Below are positions 35,672 through 47,434 of a DNA stretch of 64,000 nucleotides, piece by piece. Origin of the DNA: Dreissena polymorpha (lineage: Eukaryota > Mollusca > Bivalvia > Myida > Dreissenidae); the NCBI RefSeq assembly GCF_020536995.1, contig NC_068360.1, positions 88,257,246 to 88,321,245 on the forward strand, read 5' to 3'. Numbering within the stretch: the first letter of the stretch is position 1; each line of letters starts with the position of its first letter. The translations under genes and the position numbers were made by a program. The notes beneath the pieces were generated by a model. The model was not told where the DNA came from. It did no database searches and worked only from the letters and a program-made list of their open reading frames with translations.

Positions 35672-36089
35672 TTATGTGAATTTGGAATAAGACATCAACT
35701 TGGGAATGGACATCATTTTGGTGATTTTCTCAAACAAAACCATTCATGATCTCAATTAATTTTTGTAATATTTCATCTATACTTTAAGCTTAATAAGCAA
35801 TTTTCCATGACTTTTTATTAACAGTGATTGTATTTTTATCCCTTTTAATGTATTTTTAAAATGTGTTCATGCACTGCATTATTTTATGGGGATTAAAAAC
35901 AAATTCAATAAAAAATCCAGTTGTGTAGTGTAGTAAAATCAATGTAAATGATGCTTTTATATATGCAAGTATCTATTTGAATTATAATATTTCAAACTTA
36001 ATAAATACAACATGTAAAACTTCATATTATGCACTGTTGAAAAATCACAATTTATTCCCGAATTGACGTCTTATTCCAACTTCACATAA
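35672..36089. mobile_element. TA-flanked MITE
   Basis: A 418-bp element starts TTATGTGAATTTGGAATAAG and ends with the near-exact inverse (CTTATTCCAACTTCACATAA), a TIR of about 28 bp. TA sits on both sides (35670-35671 and 36090-36091). This is the signature of a mariner-type non-autonomous element. The interior is AT-rich and non-coding. Confidence 0.7.
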
Positions 36090-36109
36090 TATTGTATTGT
36101 GTCATAAAT

Positions 36110-37320
36110 TGGACGTTTTGCTTTTATATTTTGCATACTTCTTTACCAACATAACCCAAATCTATAAACAAGAGCAGACAACTGTATAAAGCATTTTGTA
36201 AGAATTATGACCCTTTTTCCACCTAGAATGCATATTACCCGGTATTGATAAATCTATGTGTACCCACCTCTAAATTGTATGTCCCTTGACATTTTGCTTT
36301 TATATTTTGCATACATCTTAACCGACATGACTCCAATCAATTAACAAGAGCAGAAAACTGTTTCAAGCATTTTGTTAGAATTATGGCCCTTTTTCCACTA
36401 TGAATATGCATATTATTGATAAATGTATGTTAAAGTTTGCGTACCACCACAAACAAGAACAGACAACTGTATCAAGCAGTTTGTAAAAATTATGTTCCCT
36501 TTTTATATTTAGAAAATTGAAAATTTTGTAAATTTTTATGTTTATGTTCACTTTATTCCTAAAGTATCAAAGCTTTAAATTGCTATCATACTTGCAACAC
36601 TTACTTTCATGAGGGAACTGTGCAAGCAAAGTTATGTAACTCTGACTGGCATGTTGATAGAATAATGGCCCCTTTTATACTTAGATAATTGAATATTTGG
36701 TTAAGATTTGTGTCTTGGTCCATTTTACCTAAGTATCATAGCTATTGCTTTCAGACTTGGAAAACTCGCTAACTATCATAAAGGGAATGTACAGGGCAAG
36801 TTACTCTGGTTGACATTTTAACGGAAATAGGGCCATTTTTTGTCTTAGTCACTATAAATTTTTTGTTAAATTTTGTGTTTGGATCCACTTAACTTCTAAA
36901 GAATCAAGGTTATTGCTTTGAAACTTCAAATACTTCTTACTATCATGAGAGTACTGTACCTGGCAAGTTGAATTTGACCTTAACCATTGAATGACCTCGA
37001 ATCTCAAGGTCAAATTAATAAATTTTGCTTAAATTGCCAAAACTTCTTTATTTATGATCAGATTTGATTCATACTTTGACAAACAACACTAACCTGACAT
37101 ACCACAATGGACTCCACTCATACCATCCCCCACACCAAACCCCAGAATCCCCCCCCCCTCAAAAAATATTGTATGTTCCTATTTTCTTATTTTTGAAAGA
37201 TCATATAACAAAAGACCACACCCCCACATTATACCCCATCTCGACCACCACCCCTACCCCATCCCCCACCCAAAAAGATTTTTTTCAAACATGGTAAAAC
37301 AACACACAAAAATTTAATTT
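36110..37320. repeat. Diverged ~170-bp tandem repeat region with C-rich tail
   Basis: ATTATGGCCC.TTTT-type motifs recur at about 36204, 36382, 36489, 36662 and 36828. They are accompanied by CAAGAGCAGA.AACTGT and ACTATCATGAGGG...CAAGTTA motifs. The average period is about 170 bp, with one short unit. The end (37080-37280) is C-rich (CCCCCCCC and CACCCC runs). I recall this as a common bivalve interspersed repeat. The plus-strand ORF at 37064-37297 reflects the C-rich run. Confidence 0.5.
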
Positions 37321-37779
37321 ATTTTTGAAGGACTGTCCAACCAACCCATCCAAGCTATTGCTATCAAACTTGAAATAAAATCTTATTAGTTTATTTTAAG
37401 TCTTTACAAATGTTCAATATATTGTGGAAAATATTCCTGAACTCAGAATCATCTATAACATACAACTTCTTTAAAACATAAGCGATCAATATGTTAATTA
37501 TGGTCCTCTTCTACTTAGAAGATGACTATATTACCTTGACCTTATTGAATGTGAACTATTTCCCCATGATGGCTTAGGTTATACTGTCAAGCACTGTCTT
37601 CTGCCAACTCTTGTAAAAGTATAGCAGTTATATTTCCAAGACCCACTCACTGATGGCATTAATGATTTTGATGGTAGTGATTTTGATCATGATGTTGTTG
37701 TCCTGATCAAGGCAATATAAAGAAGTGAAACTCCAGCTGCTGGAGCAGTATTGAATTTTCATTAAAAACAATTAGTTGG
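37321..37779. other. No recognised feature
   Basis: AT-rich intergenic DNA with short diffuse repeats (GATGGTAGTGATTTTGATCA at 37668); no exon signals. Confidence 0.25.
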
Positions 37780-37985
37780 TCCTTTATTTAAGGCAAGTGA
37801 CCGATTGCCCAAACAGTACAAAACAGCACAATACAGCACAATACAAACCAACATAAACACAAAATATGAATAAAGCTGGGGTCACCGCCTTGGAACGGTC
37901 AATGCAAAGCATTGGGGGTTTAAACCTGGTTATAGAGCGCTCAACCTCACACTTGGCCCAGCAATATTCATAATACATTTAAGTG
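37780..37985 (-). repeat. Interspersed repeat, copy A
   Basis: Shares with 41870-42110 the ordered motifs AAGYNAGGTGACCRATTGC, GAACGGTCAATG.AAAGCAT, GGGTTTAAACC and GCTC..., in the same orientation. Possibly SINE-like but no Pol III boxes are certain. Orientation assigned arbitrarily. Confidence 0.5.
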
Positions 37986-38969
37986 TAAATAAAATTTAAC
38001 GTCATAGCATTGTAACTCAAATTAAACAATAATAAAAGGGAATTAAAACGCATTCAATTTAATTACTATTTAATTACTCAATTGCATTGAAGATACAAGA
38101 GTAACAGAATTACAACTTTTTGACGAACGATCAAATAAAACTATTAACAATTGTCAACTACATTCCTTCTTTATAGAAAAGATTTGAGAATGTAGAATCA
38201 TAGAGTTAATATCTCAGATAATCATCGCGCAAATACAGGAAGAAGCAGCAATAATGGGTGAAAAAATTCCATATTACATAGCTTGGTTGTTTATGTGACT
38301 GCTAAACAAATTAAAAATAATTAAATCAAACAAGAAACGCCTATCAGAGAGAAAATATAAATAAAATGGAACAATATAAACCCAATGACCTATGCATGTA
38401 GATTACAACTGGGAAAGTCGGTCGTATGTCTCAAACGTGCAAGACCAGCTCTCAAATACAAATAATGATGGTAGTGGTGTCAATTGTTTTTTATGCCCCC
38501 CTTCGAAGACTTTGCTTTGTATAAATAATACTCATATAAGTCGCCCCGTTGTTATCATTATCAATTGCAATGTTATTATGTTTATCTTAAAATTTGTCAT
38601 ATCAGGTTTGTCATATCAGGTGTATAAAGAATTGAATGTAGGAACACCTACTTATTAACATTTTTGATCTACAATTAAATTTCAAGATATGGACCATCTT
38701 TTGTCTCTTGTTTGTTTCTTACTGATATACACGTCCCCCGTGTTTTTATCACACCTATGCATACCTGGGAACACACCAACATTGCCAATGAGCCTGGCAT
38801 ATAAAACATGTTATAAAATATTTCAGAAATACTTTCTATAACAACTTGAGTAAAATTCAGTAATTCAATTTCTTTCTCGCGAATCTTACACATACCTTGT
38901 ATTGCTTGAACGTATGAATAATGAATGTATATTCATTGTTGGCTTCTTACATTCATTCATAACTTGAGA
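37986..38969. other. No recognised feature
   Basis: No convincing exon or element. A plus-strand ORF at 38392-38658 has a hydrophobic stretch (PVVIIINCNVIMFILKFVIS) but no splice or start signal tying it to the cysteine-rich genes. Confidence 0.25.
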
Positions 38970-39860
38970 TATTATAAGCATCAGCTGGTCAAGACAAATG
39001 TAAGTCACAACCACAACCATTATTATGATTTGTAATTACTTGGTCTTGAAATTTTCACCGGCAATATATATCAGCTGTTAAAGCCATATATAAGACACCA
39101 CCGCCACCAAGATCATTATTTCACACTAATACTTGGTCTTGCACTTTGCACAGGCCATACATATCAGCTGTTCAAGACAATTATATAAGACACCACCAAC
39201 ATCATTAATTCTAACAAATACTTGGTCTGGCACTTCTCACGGGCAATACATATCAGCTGGTCAAGCCTAAAATACGACACCATCACCACTACCATCATCA
39301 TTATTTCAAACAAATATTTGGTCTTGCACTTCTCACAGGCCATACATATCAGCTGGTCAAGTCAAATATAAGACACATCCACAACCAATTTCATGATTTT
39401 AGACATTTACCTGGTTTTTGCGCTTCTCATGGGCATTACGTATCATCTGGTCTTTCGGGGGGCAATTTGTATCAGCTAAGTCAAGCCAAATATAAAACAG
39501 AACCACCAACATCAATATGTCAGACAAATAATTGGTCTTGCATTTCTCACTGGCAATTCCTATCAGCTGGTCAAGCCAAAGATAAGACACATTACCAATG
39601 CCAACATCATTTTTCCAGCCAATTACTTGGTATTGCACTTCTCACTGGCAATAAGTATAAGATGGTTATGGCAAATTAAGACAAAACCACCACCAATTTT
39701 ATTTTTTAGACAAATGATTGTTCTTGCACTTCTCACGTGCAATAAGTATTAGCTTTTTAAGCCAAATATAAGACACAACCACCACCAATATCATTATTTC
39801 AGACAATTACTAGGTTTTGCACTTCTCGAGGACAATTATTATCAGCTGGTAATGCCAGTT
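38970..39860. repeat. Satellite array of ~90-110-bp monomers
   Basis: TATCAGCTG or a close variant recurs at about 38979, 39069, 39162, 39251, 39347, 39470, 39561, 39749 and 39840. Each copy is followed by CAAG.CAAATATAAGACAC, CACCACCA, ATCATTATTTCAGACAA and CTTGGTCTTGCACTTCTCAC. About ten diverged monomers. It sits about 1.5 kb upstream of cysteine-rich gene 2. Confidence 0.75.
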
Positions 39861-41330
39861 TGTATGTTGGTTTTGCAAATCTAAAAGGCAAATATTTTTG
39901 CAAGCAATGAAAAATATAATACACTGCTACCAAGTTACCAATATCATTATTTCAGTCAATGTTTAAGTGAGTCTTACATGAATCAAATGTAATTATATAT
40001 TATAATAAATGTATTACTAGCTTTAGACAATACATCCAACACATCACCACAATGTTAATTTGAAACAATATTTTGGGAATATAAAAAAGTGGGAAAAAGC
40101 TAGAAATAGCCAAAAGAAATATATAATATTTCCAATACCAGCACACTTATTTTGGTAAATAACTTTACGAATAATGAAATAACTGTAAATGTATTACACA
40201 ATAAAACAATATTCACTTTTTGGTTCCCATATCTTAAGTAATTTTGGCAGGATTTTTTTTAAATTAATTTACCAAGATAACAAATCATTATAATTCAATC
40301 TAAACACTTACAGACACTTAATACCTTAAGAATTAACCATAATTTCTACATATAAGCGTTCACAGAATGTGCGATATCTAAACGTTTTAAGTACACTTGT
40401 GGTAACACTTCAGTATAAACATATTCATAAAAATTTGGGTCCGGTTGTAAGCACATTGATTTTAAACAGTGACCGTTTTAACCTGTCAAGCCGTTTTACC
40501 TCGGGGCCGTTTAATTTTTACCAGCAATAATTTTCACCATTAATGTCCGGAAATAACAACAATCCGAACAGTAGTTTTTTGCATTCTTGATGAAAAAAGT
40601 CATTTTGTACTTTTAATATAAACAAAACTACTACAAATTAAAATTAAATAAGTGCTACTTGTATCGGACATCGGTCTTAATGTTTTCACGGTCAGCGGGT
40701 TTGTAATTCTCACGGGGGTAACGTTAGAAATGCAAGACTTCCGGTTTATCTTAAGAAATTCACGGTCTTGCAATTCTCACGCGACACCGGTTGTTTTACA
40801 ATTTCGTGGAGTCGGGGCGCTTGTTCTTTCAACCCGCGGTCTAAGAAACCTGCCACTGCGATATATGACTTGAGCAATTATGTGTCATACAAGCATTTCA
40901 AATACCAATATGAATTAAAAATGTGTGTTGCCAATGACGCAACTATGTACCTGTATAAGGTAAAACCGCTTAAATTTGGTACGTCTTTCCGTCAATTGTA
41001 AGTATATATTAAATAATCGCCGTGATAATACTAACATATTAAAAAACACGCCATGTACACATATTTATAGCACATTTTTCAATCGAAACGACTAAACAAT
41101 CACTTTGATTATAAAATGCGTTCAGCTATGTAGACAAGTTTAACAACGTACCCAATCAAATAATTTGAAACTCGATACATACAGTAAGGAAATCGTACAC
41201 GGGGGCATACATGTTAGCTTTTGAATTCTATTGAATCAATAAGGAAGTTATTTCAGTCCAATCGACTGCACTGTAATGCGGTCCGTTTGTTAGAAGTGTG
41301 TGTCAAGTTTACCTTGAACACGTTTTACTG
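39861..41330. other. Upstream region of cysteine-rich gene 2
   Basis: Non-coding by inspection. It includes two further CTTGCAATTCTCACG-type fragments of the satellite near 40700 and 40765. No clear promoter element. Confidence 0.25.
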
Positions 41331-44300
41331 ATGAATATGATTGAAAAGTTCATTTGTGTACATACGATACTATTATTTTGCATTGGATTGCTAAATGTGG
41401 TAAGTAATTTGTGAAAAAAAATCACTTTAATTTATTATTATTACAAGAGGCATTTTGTCATTTGCATTACACAACAAGACAAGCGGGCAAGCATTTCATT
41501 CATGATAATTGTTCTCGAGCTTCAGTAATCTTATTAATGTCATGAATTGTCAACACTGTATTATTGATAACACTGTATTATTGTTAACACTGTATTATTG
41601 TTAACACTGTATTATTGTTAACACTGTATTATTGTTAACACTGTATTATTGTTAACACTGTATTATTGTTAACACTGTATTATTGTTAACACTGTATTAG
41701 TGTTAACACTGTATTAGTGTTAACACTGTATTACTGTTAATACTGTATTATTGTTAACACTATATTATTGTTAACACTGTATTATTGTTAACACTGTATT
41801 ATTGTTAACCTTTGAAAATCATGAAACTCCAGAAGCATTATCAGGCGAGAAATTTCGATTAACATCCGCTTACCTTTTATTTAAGCTAGGTGACCAATTG
41901 CATAAACATTTAAAAACAACCCAGCGTTAAAAATAAATAATGATAAAAACTGTGTTTACCGTTTAGAGCGGTCAATGAAAAGCATGGAGAGTTTAAACCG
42001 GTTGAAAGCATTGCCAATCGCAGTATAAGCTCGTGCTGGACCAATAACGGACACAACTCCACAAAGTTCCGATTGGAATTTATTTTGGCTGTTAAACCTT
42101 AAGCACGAACGCTTTCCAAAGTCCACACAGAATAGTCTTCTCAACCAAATATATGCGAGACCCTAAATCGCCTGCGAGAACAAAATTGTGACTCCTATAT
42201 AGTAATATGTTTATCGTGTACTGACTAACCGATTTATAACAAAAAGTGAATAGTTATATACCCATGAAACAGTAAACGGCTATATGTCATAAAACAGGAA
42301 GAGGTAAGCAAATTTAGAGGGGAAATAATTTATTATTACCATTGAGACATGTAGGATTGGCATTATCGCACAAACCGTCTGGGTAAATTAATGTATACAT
42401 CTGGGTAAATTAATGTATACATCTGGGTAAATTAATGTATACATCTGGGTACATTAATGTATACATCTGGGTAAATTAATGTATACATCTGGGTGAATTA
42501 ATGTATACATCTGGGTAAATTAATGTATACATCGACCTAAGGCAACACCATGAAATCGTTGTTTTTGTAAATAAAAGATTTTATGAAATGTAAAGTTGAT
42601 TAAGTAATTTCGTTACTTTCGGAATTAATCACAAAGCACACACGTGTAAATATACATTTACTTTATGGCGATTTAAATTATGAAGACAATTATAAGACAA
42701 AATTGTACATGTCTGCTTTGCAATAAATAAATTGTATATGTAGGACAGTCAATAATATATTGTGTATATTCGTCAATGCGTTCGTATTTCAGAACAGCAT
42801 GCAATGTGGCGAGAGAAAATGCAAAGGTATGTAAAAAGGAAAGCATAAGACTTGTAACAAAGCTCTAAACGTTCCTTTCCATCAATATCTTTAATATTCA
42901 TCACTGCACAGCATATTGATCAGAATAAAAATTTAGAATTCTAAGTGTATACTACATGTATAATGGCAAAATTTACGAGATTAATATAAATATTTTTTTA
43001 AGTTAATTGAGTCATTTTTGCATCTGTTGAATCAATTAATAGTAAAGGTACCTTCTGGGAAATGTGCCAAGTATTATGCAGGATGGTGTAATTCGTATGT
43101 TTACTATAGACTACATTACTTCTTCATGCCAAAGTAGCATGTATAATTTCAACAAAACATCGTAATTTCTGTTTCCAAAAAAAGTGCAGCTAAAAATGTA
43201 TATTGATATAGTTTAAACTGATCGGAGTCCACTGACCGAGAGCATCTTAACAGAATTAGACCACTATCAAAAAGTTCAGCATCTAGTGTTTTTTTCTAGA
43301 GGAACTAAACGGAACGGAAGTGTACTGCTGCACCAAAATTGGCCAGGTGTCAGCTATAGGAAGCTGCTGCTGTAAGAGGGTCAATGACAGCTTTGTCGGA
43401 CACTGCGGGCCATTTGAAAAGTCTTACAATGGTTTAGCATGGTGTAAGTTATCAACATTTTATAGATTGCCACATTCTTGAACGTAAAATACGATTTTAC
43501 TGGCTGAATAATTTATTCGCTTTTGTTTGAATCCAAATAATTTTGGCTTAAATCGGTAAAATCCATCTGTGTTTGAAACAGAATTTTCTTAAATAAGTGA
43601 AAATATATTAGTGGTTCTCTGAATCTTTGCGCGACAAGTAAATGTGCTACGTAAAACCGCTATATATATTACACCTCCTCTCATAAAAGACAATCGTCTA
43701 ATGATAACAAAAATCCCTGGTTTAACCAAGAATGCCGTTTAGCAAGTTCGGAATTTAAAAAATATCGAAATATATTTCTTAAGGATTAAACCAATGCAAT
43801 TAAAAGACATGCATTCTTAAACTCAAAAACTAAATACACATGTACAAAGCGCTGAGCAAAATGTAAATTTAAGACCCACGAAACGCACTATCTTTCGAAA
43901 TTGAGCAAATCGAACCCTAAAGAGTTTTGGAAAAAAGTAAATAAACAGTACAAAAAAGTACAAAACAAAGCGAATAATTTAAGTACGTCTAGCCTGTACG
44001 AGCACTTTAAGAACCTTTACTCCACTGAAGAAACCCCCGAAAATGCCTTGCCCGAACACACCGTAAACACCCAAGATATCGAATTAGATAGAGAATTTAG
44101 CATATAGGAAATCATTAAAGCAATACGTTCACAAAACAACAACAAAAATGGTGGTATTGATAAACTATGTGCAGAAGTCTACAAATGCGCAACCAGCGAA
44201 GTAGCGCCGTTTATGCTTAAGTTATTTAATAGACTACTCGACAATGGGGAATACCCGGAGTCATGGAAAGAGGGCATAATTGTACCTATCTTCAAAGGCG

Positions 44301-46943
44301 GAAACATAGAAAATGAAGCGAATTACAGAGGAATCACTTTAATTAATATCCTTCAAAAATATATTCAACTGTACTTTTAAATCATTTGACCAAATGGTCC
44401 GAAAAACATGAAACTATCATAAAAAACCAATTTGGTTTCCAAAAGGGTAAATCAACAATAGATTGCATCTTCGTTCTGCATTCTATAATCACAAAACACT
44501 TAGTCAAAAAATGAAATTATATTGCGCCTTCGTGGATTTTGAGAAATGTTTTTATAAATTGGAGAGAACATTTATTTTCCAGAAACTTATTAATGAAAAT
44601 ATCAACTCCAAATTTCTTAACGCGGTCAGAAGTATGTACAGTACCGTTAAAGCATGCGTGCGATATAATTCTACGTACTCGCCTTTTTTCGAGTCAAACA
44701 TCGGGGCAAAACAAGGTGATCAAAGCTCAACGTTACTCTTTCTCTTCTTCGTAAACGATATTCTCACTAACATTAATGAAAACATAGACGGACTATTTAC
44801 GTTAGAAAACCAAAAGCTATTCCTGTTACTTTTTGCCGACGATGCCGTTTTGTTCGCACATACTCCGCAAGCGCTCTCGTCCATGCTTAAAGACCTCGAA
44901 AATTACTGCCAACAATGGCGCCTATCTGTCAATACTAAAAAAACTAAGATCATGATTTTCAAAAATGGAAGGCATACGAATTATGATTTTGTATTTAACA
45001 ACGTTACACTAGAAACTGTCACTTCATTTAAATATATCGGTGTGCATCTCTTTAAAAACGGCCATTGGAATAGAACACAGAAACATATTGCAAAACACTC
45101 ACAGTCAGCGCTCCATAACCTATTTATCGTTTTTAATCAGTTAGGACTAAGCACTAAAGAAAAATGCAACTTATTTGATAGTCTAGTAGGTACAAAATTA
45201 ACATATTCAGCGGAAATATGGGGTTTAAAAGAAAGTAACGATATAGAACTAGTACACCGAAAATCTCAGGAAAATCCTTACAGTTAGAAAATCAACAAAT
45301 TCAGATGGTCTATATGGAGAATTAGGAAGGTACCAAATTATTATAAAACAAAAACTAAAAGTACTTAAATACTGGATAAAAACAATAAACCCGAATAACA
45401 AAGTATTAACAAGAAATATTTATCATATGTTAAAAGAGGACGCTGATGAAAATATCACATACGGAAATAAAAACTGGGCCTTTGAAATAAAATCTCTACT
45501 AGAAAATATTGGACTAGCACATATCTGGTGGAATCAAAACGAAGTTTTACCAAATGATTACGATCTAAAAATTATATCAGATCGAATATATGATATCTTT
45601 TAACAGTCGTGGTACTCAAACATAAATAATTCAAATCGACTAGCCTCTTATAGCACCTGTAAGGAAGATTTTGAATTCGAGACATATCTTAATCGCATAA
45701 ACGTAACAAGATTTAGAATTGCCCTAACTCAGTTCAGAATATCGGCACACAATCTTGCGATTGAGAAAGGACGACATGAAAATATCCCAAAAGAAAATAT
45801 ATTGTGCAAATATTGTAATATGAAAGTAATCGAAAGTGAATACCACTTCTTACTTGTATGTCCAGCTTATACCACAATCAGAAAACAATATTTGAAACCA
45901 TATTACTGTCACTGGTCATCAATAAACAAGTTCCGGTCTCTTATGTCGTCAAAATCCACTAAAGTAATAAACAATTTATCGAAGTACATATATTATGCAA
46001 CACGATCACGAACTCTTATTACCCCGAATGTACGCTAATTAAAAAGCACACTAATGTATCTTGCATCATGTATAAGAAGATAGTTTAAAGTACGCTAAAT
46101 CATAAAGTTATTATTTATAATAAAGCCGTCATTGATATGTGCAACTAACTTATATATTTTTCTTAAGATCATATTGCGTTTAACGCAAAATAGCTCTAAT
46201 CGATATGTGTAATGAACTTTTTGTAACTCATTTTAAATTTATACAGCAACATTTTGTCGCAATAAATATTTTCTATTTTGAAATTCTAAGTCACCTGCAT
46301 GGAAATACATGTTTGTTGTTATTGTTCTATGAACTATGTACTATGCAAATTTTGCTTGCATGGCACTTACATCTATGTTAAACCTTTTCAGATTAATGTT
46401 TGTAATATTTCATGTTCCTCTCACTTTTAACGCTATAACTCTTTTGTTGGCTATAAGTATGCATTGTGCTATTTTATGACAGAATAAAGATATATATGTA
46501 TTATACTATTTTAACAGTCCAGGTCACATTTGTCTTAAATGTTTGTAACGCTAGGACAAACATCGATTACATTCGAGTTATATGTGTCCCGTTTAAGTTA
46601 ATTTTCAAAGAGTTATCCCACACTAGATTAAATAATCACAAACCACATTCCATTAACAATGTGTTTCTGTCTTTATCTCTATTATGTATTTATGATGTTA
46701 CACATGTGTTGTCTAAAATCTTTAAAGAATGCATGTTTGCTTTTTTATTCAAGCATTAATACTGTGTGTTCAAGCATTTTATGTGCTTTAGGGGTGGCTG
46801 CCATACTCATCATTGCGATAAGTGGCGTAACCATAGCCACATTCATTGTTGTGAAGAGGTGCCTTTGCAAGAAAAGACAAACCACGACCACACTGACGCC
46901 ACAACCAGAGATACTCCACCTGTCCGACGATCATGAGATTTAA
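41331..46943 (+). CDS. Cysteine-rich type I membrane protein, gene 2 (four exons)
   Basis: Exon 1 (41331-41399) encodes MNMIEKFICVHTILLFCIGL plus LNV, a signal peptide, with donor GTAAGT, phase 0. Exon 2 (42793-42826) follows TTCGTATTTCAG and encodes NSMQCGERKCK plus one base. Exon 3 (43300-43443, 144 bp) follows TTTTTTTCTAG and contains TEVYCCTKIG, GSCCCKRVNDS, GHCGPFEK and NGLAW, with donor GTAAGT, phase 1. Exon 4 (46792-46943) follows TGTGCTTTAG, in matching phase. It encodes VAAILIIAISGVTIATFIVV, a transmembrane helix, then KRCLCKKRQ and a short Thr-rich tail ending LSDDHEI and TAA. The total is 133 codons including stop (132 aa). The predicted topology is extracellular cysteine-rich domain, one helix, basic stop-transfer, cytosolic tail. 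Sequons NGT and NDS are present. Intron 3 contains a LINE. The family is unrecognised; Shisa or CYYR1 proteins are similar in build only. A small exon between 3 and 4 could have been missed. Confidence 0.7.
41549..41808. repeat. 17-bp minisatellite
   Basis: About fifteen copies of AACACTGTATTATTGTT with few variants (ATTAGTGTT, ATTACTGTT, AATACTG). Each junction forms GTTAAC. Lies in intron 1 of cysteine-rich gene 2. Confidence 0.9.
41870..42110 (-). repeat. Interspersed repeat, copy B
   Basis: Same family and orientation as 37780-37985: AGGTGACCAATTGC, AGCGGTCAATGAAAAGCAT, AGTTTAAACCGGTT, GCTGGACCAA. Diverged. In intron 1 of cysteine-rich gene 2. Confidence 0.5.
42377..42533. repeat. 22-bp minisatellite
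   Basis: Seven direct copies of CATCTGGGTAAATTAATGTATA, nearly identical (single variants GGTACATT and GGTGAATT; the first starts CGTC). No spacers, so this is not a CRISPR-type array. Second minisatellite within the same intron. Confidence 0.9.
43690..46290 (+). mobile_element. Non-LTR retrotransposon (LINE), 5'-truncated and broken
   Basis: The readable order begins before the RT domain (SKSNPKEFWKKVNKQYKK near 43905), with fingers motifs YPESWKEGIIVPIFKGG and NYRGITLINILQK around 44255-44370. An open segment follows at 44463-45287 with motif A (CAFVDFEKCFY), motif B (GAKQGDQSSTLL), motif C (LLFADDAVLFA, catalytic FADD intact) and FKYIGVHL. The C-terminal part to 46038 ends in a Cx2C-x9-Hx4C finger (CKYCNMKVIESEYHFLLVC). 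The motif B Pro is Gln and the second Asp of motif A is Tyr. In-frame stops at about 44105 and 45285 and a frameshift near 44370 disable it. The 3' UTR contains AATAAA-type motifs to about 46290. Endonuclease domain absent. Clade not assigned. It lies in intron 3 of cysteine-rich gene 2, same strand. Confidence 0.9.
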
Positions 46944-46949
46944 AATAAA
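46944..46949 (+). promoter_or_regulatory. Candidate polyadenylation signal of gene 2
   Basis: AATAAA begins one base after the TAA stop of the predicted last exon. A signal this close would give a 3' UTR of only some 20-30 nt, so a later signal may be used instead. Confidence 0.35.
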
Positions 46950-47434
46950 TACATGCACACATAAATCATAGTAACGGACATCATAGATTTGTTTTGCTGA
47001 GATCAAAAGTAATCTCAGGGAATGAAACACATTTATGTTTGAAATATTTTTCTCAATTTCCACTGTTGAATATTATAATACATGTTTTGAAAATAATGTT
47101 CTATCTGCCAACGATACTAACTAAGATATTTATGCTTTTGGTATTTCCAAGCGTACTATCCTATGCGCATGCTAGTTATGATCTCGATTGTCATTTTTAT
47201 CGCAGGTTTGATGACAAACTTTGAAAAGATAACATATCTACATGTGCCATCCTGCTTTGTGATATCTTTTTATTTCCAAGGAAGCAAATATTAGATATAT
47301 AACAAACATTTCCGAGTATATTTGCCAACGCCAGGAGTTACATGCAATCATAATAGAGACGAATATATTAAATTTAAAAGTTAAGTTTATGTTTGGTTTG
47401 CTTTTGTGATATATCTCATGACCTACTTACTTTC
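46950..47434. other. No recognised feature
   Basis: AT-rich DNA downstream of cysteine-rich gene 2; possible 3' UTR or intergenic sequence. Confidence 0.25.

Noticed and set aside
37064-37297. Pro/Thr-rich ORF
   Set aside because: Derived from the C-rich end of a bivalve interspersed repeat.
40652-41001. Overlapping ORFs upstream of cysteine-rich gene 2
   Set aside because: No domain, no splice connection to exon 1, and they include decayed satellite motifs.
42377-42533. Regular 22-bp repeats resembling a CRISPR array
   Set aside because: Copies are directly adjacent with no spacers, in an animal intron; this is a minisatellite.
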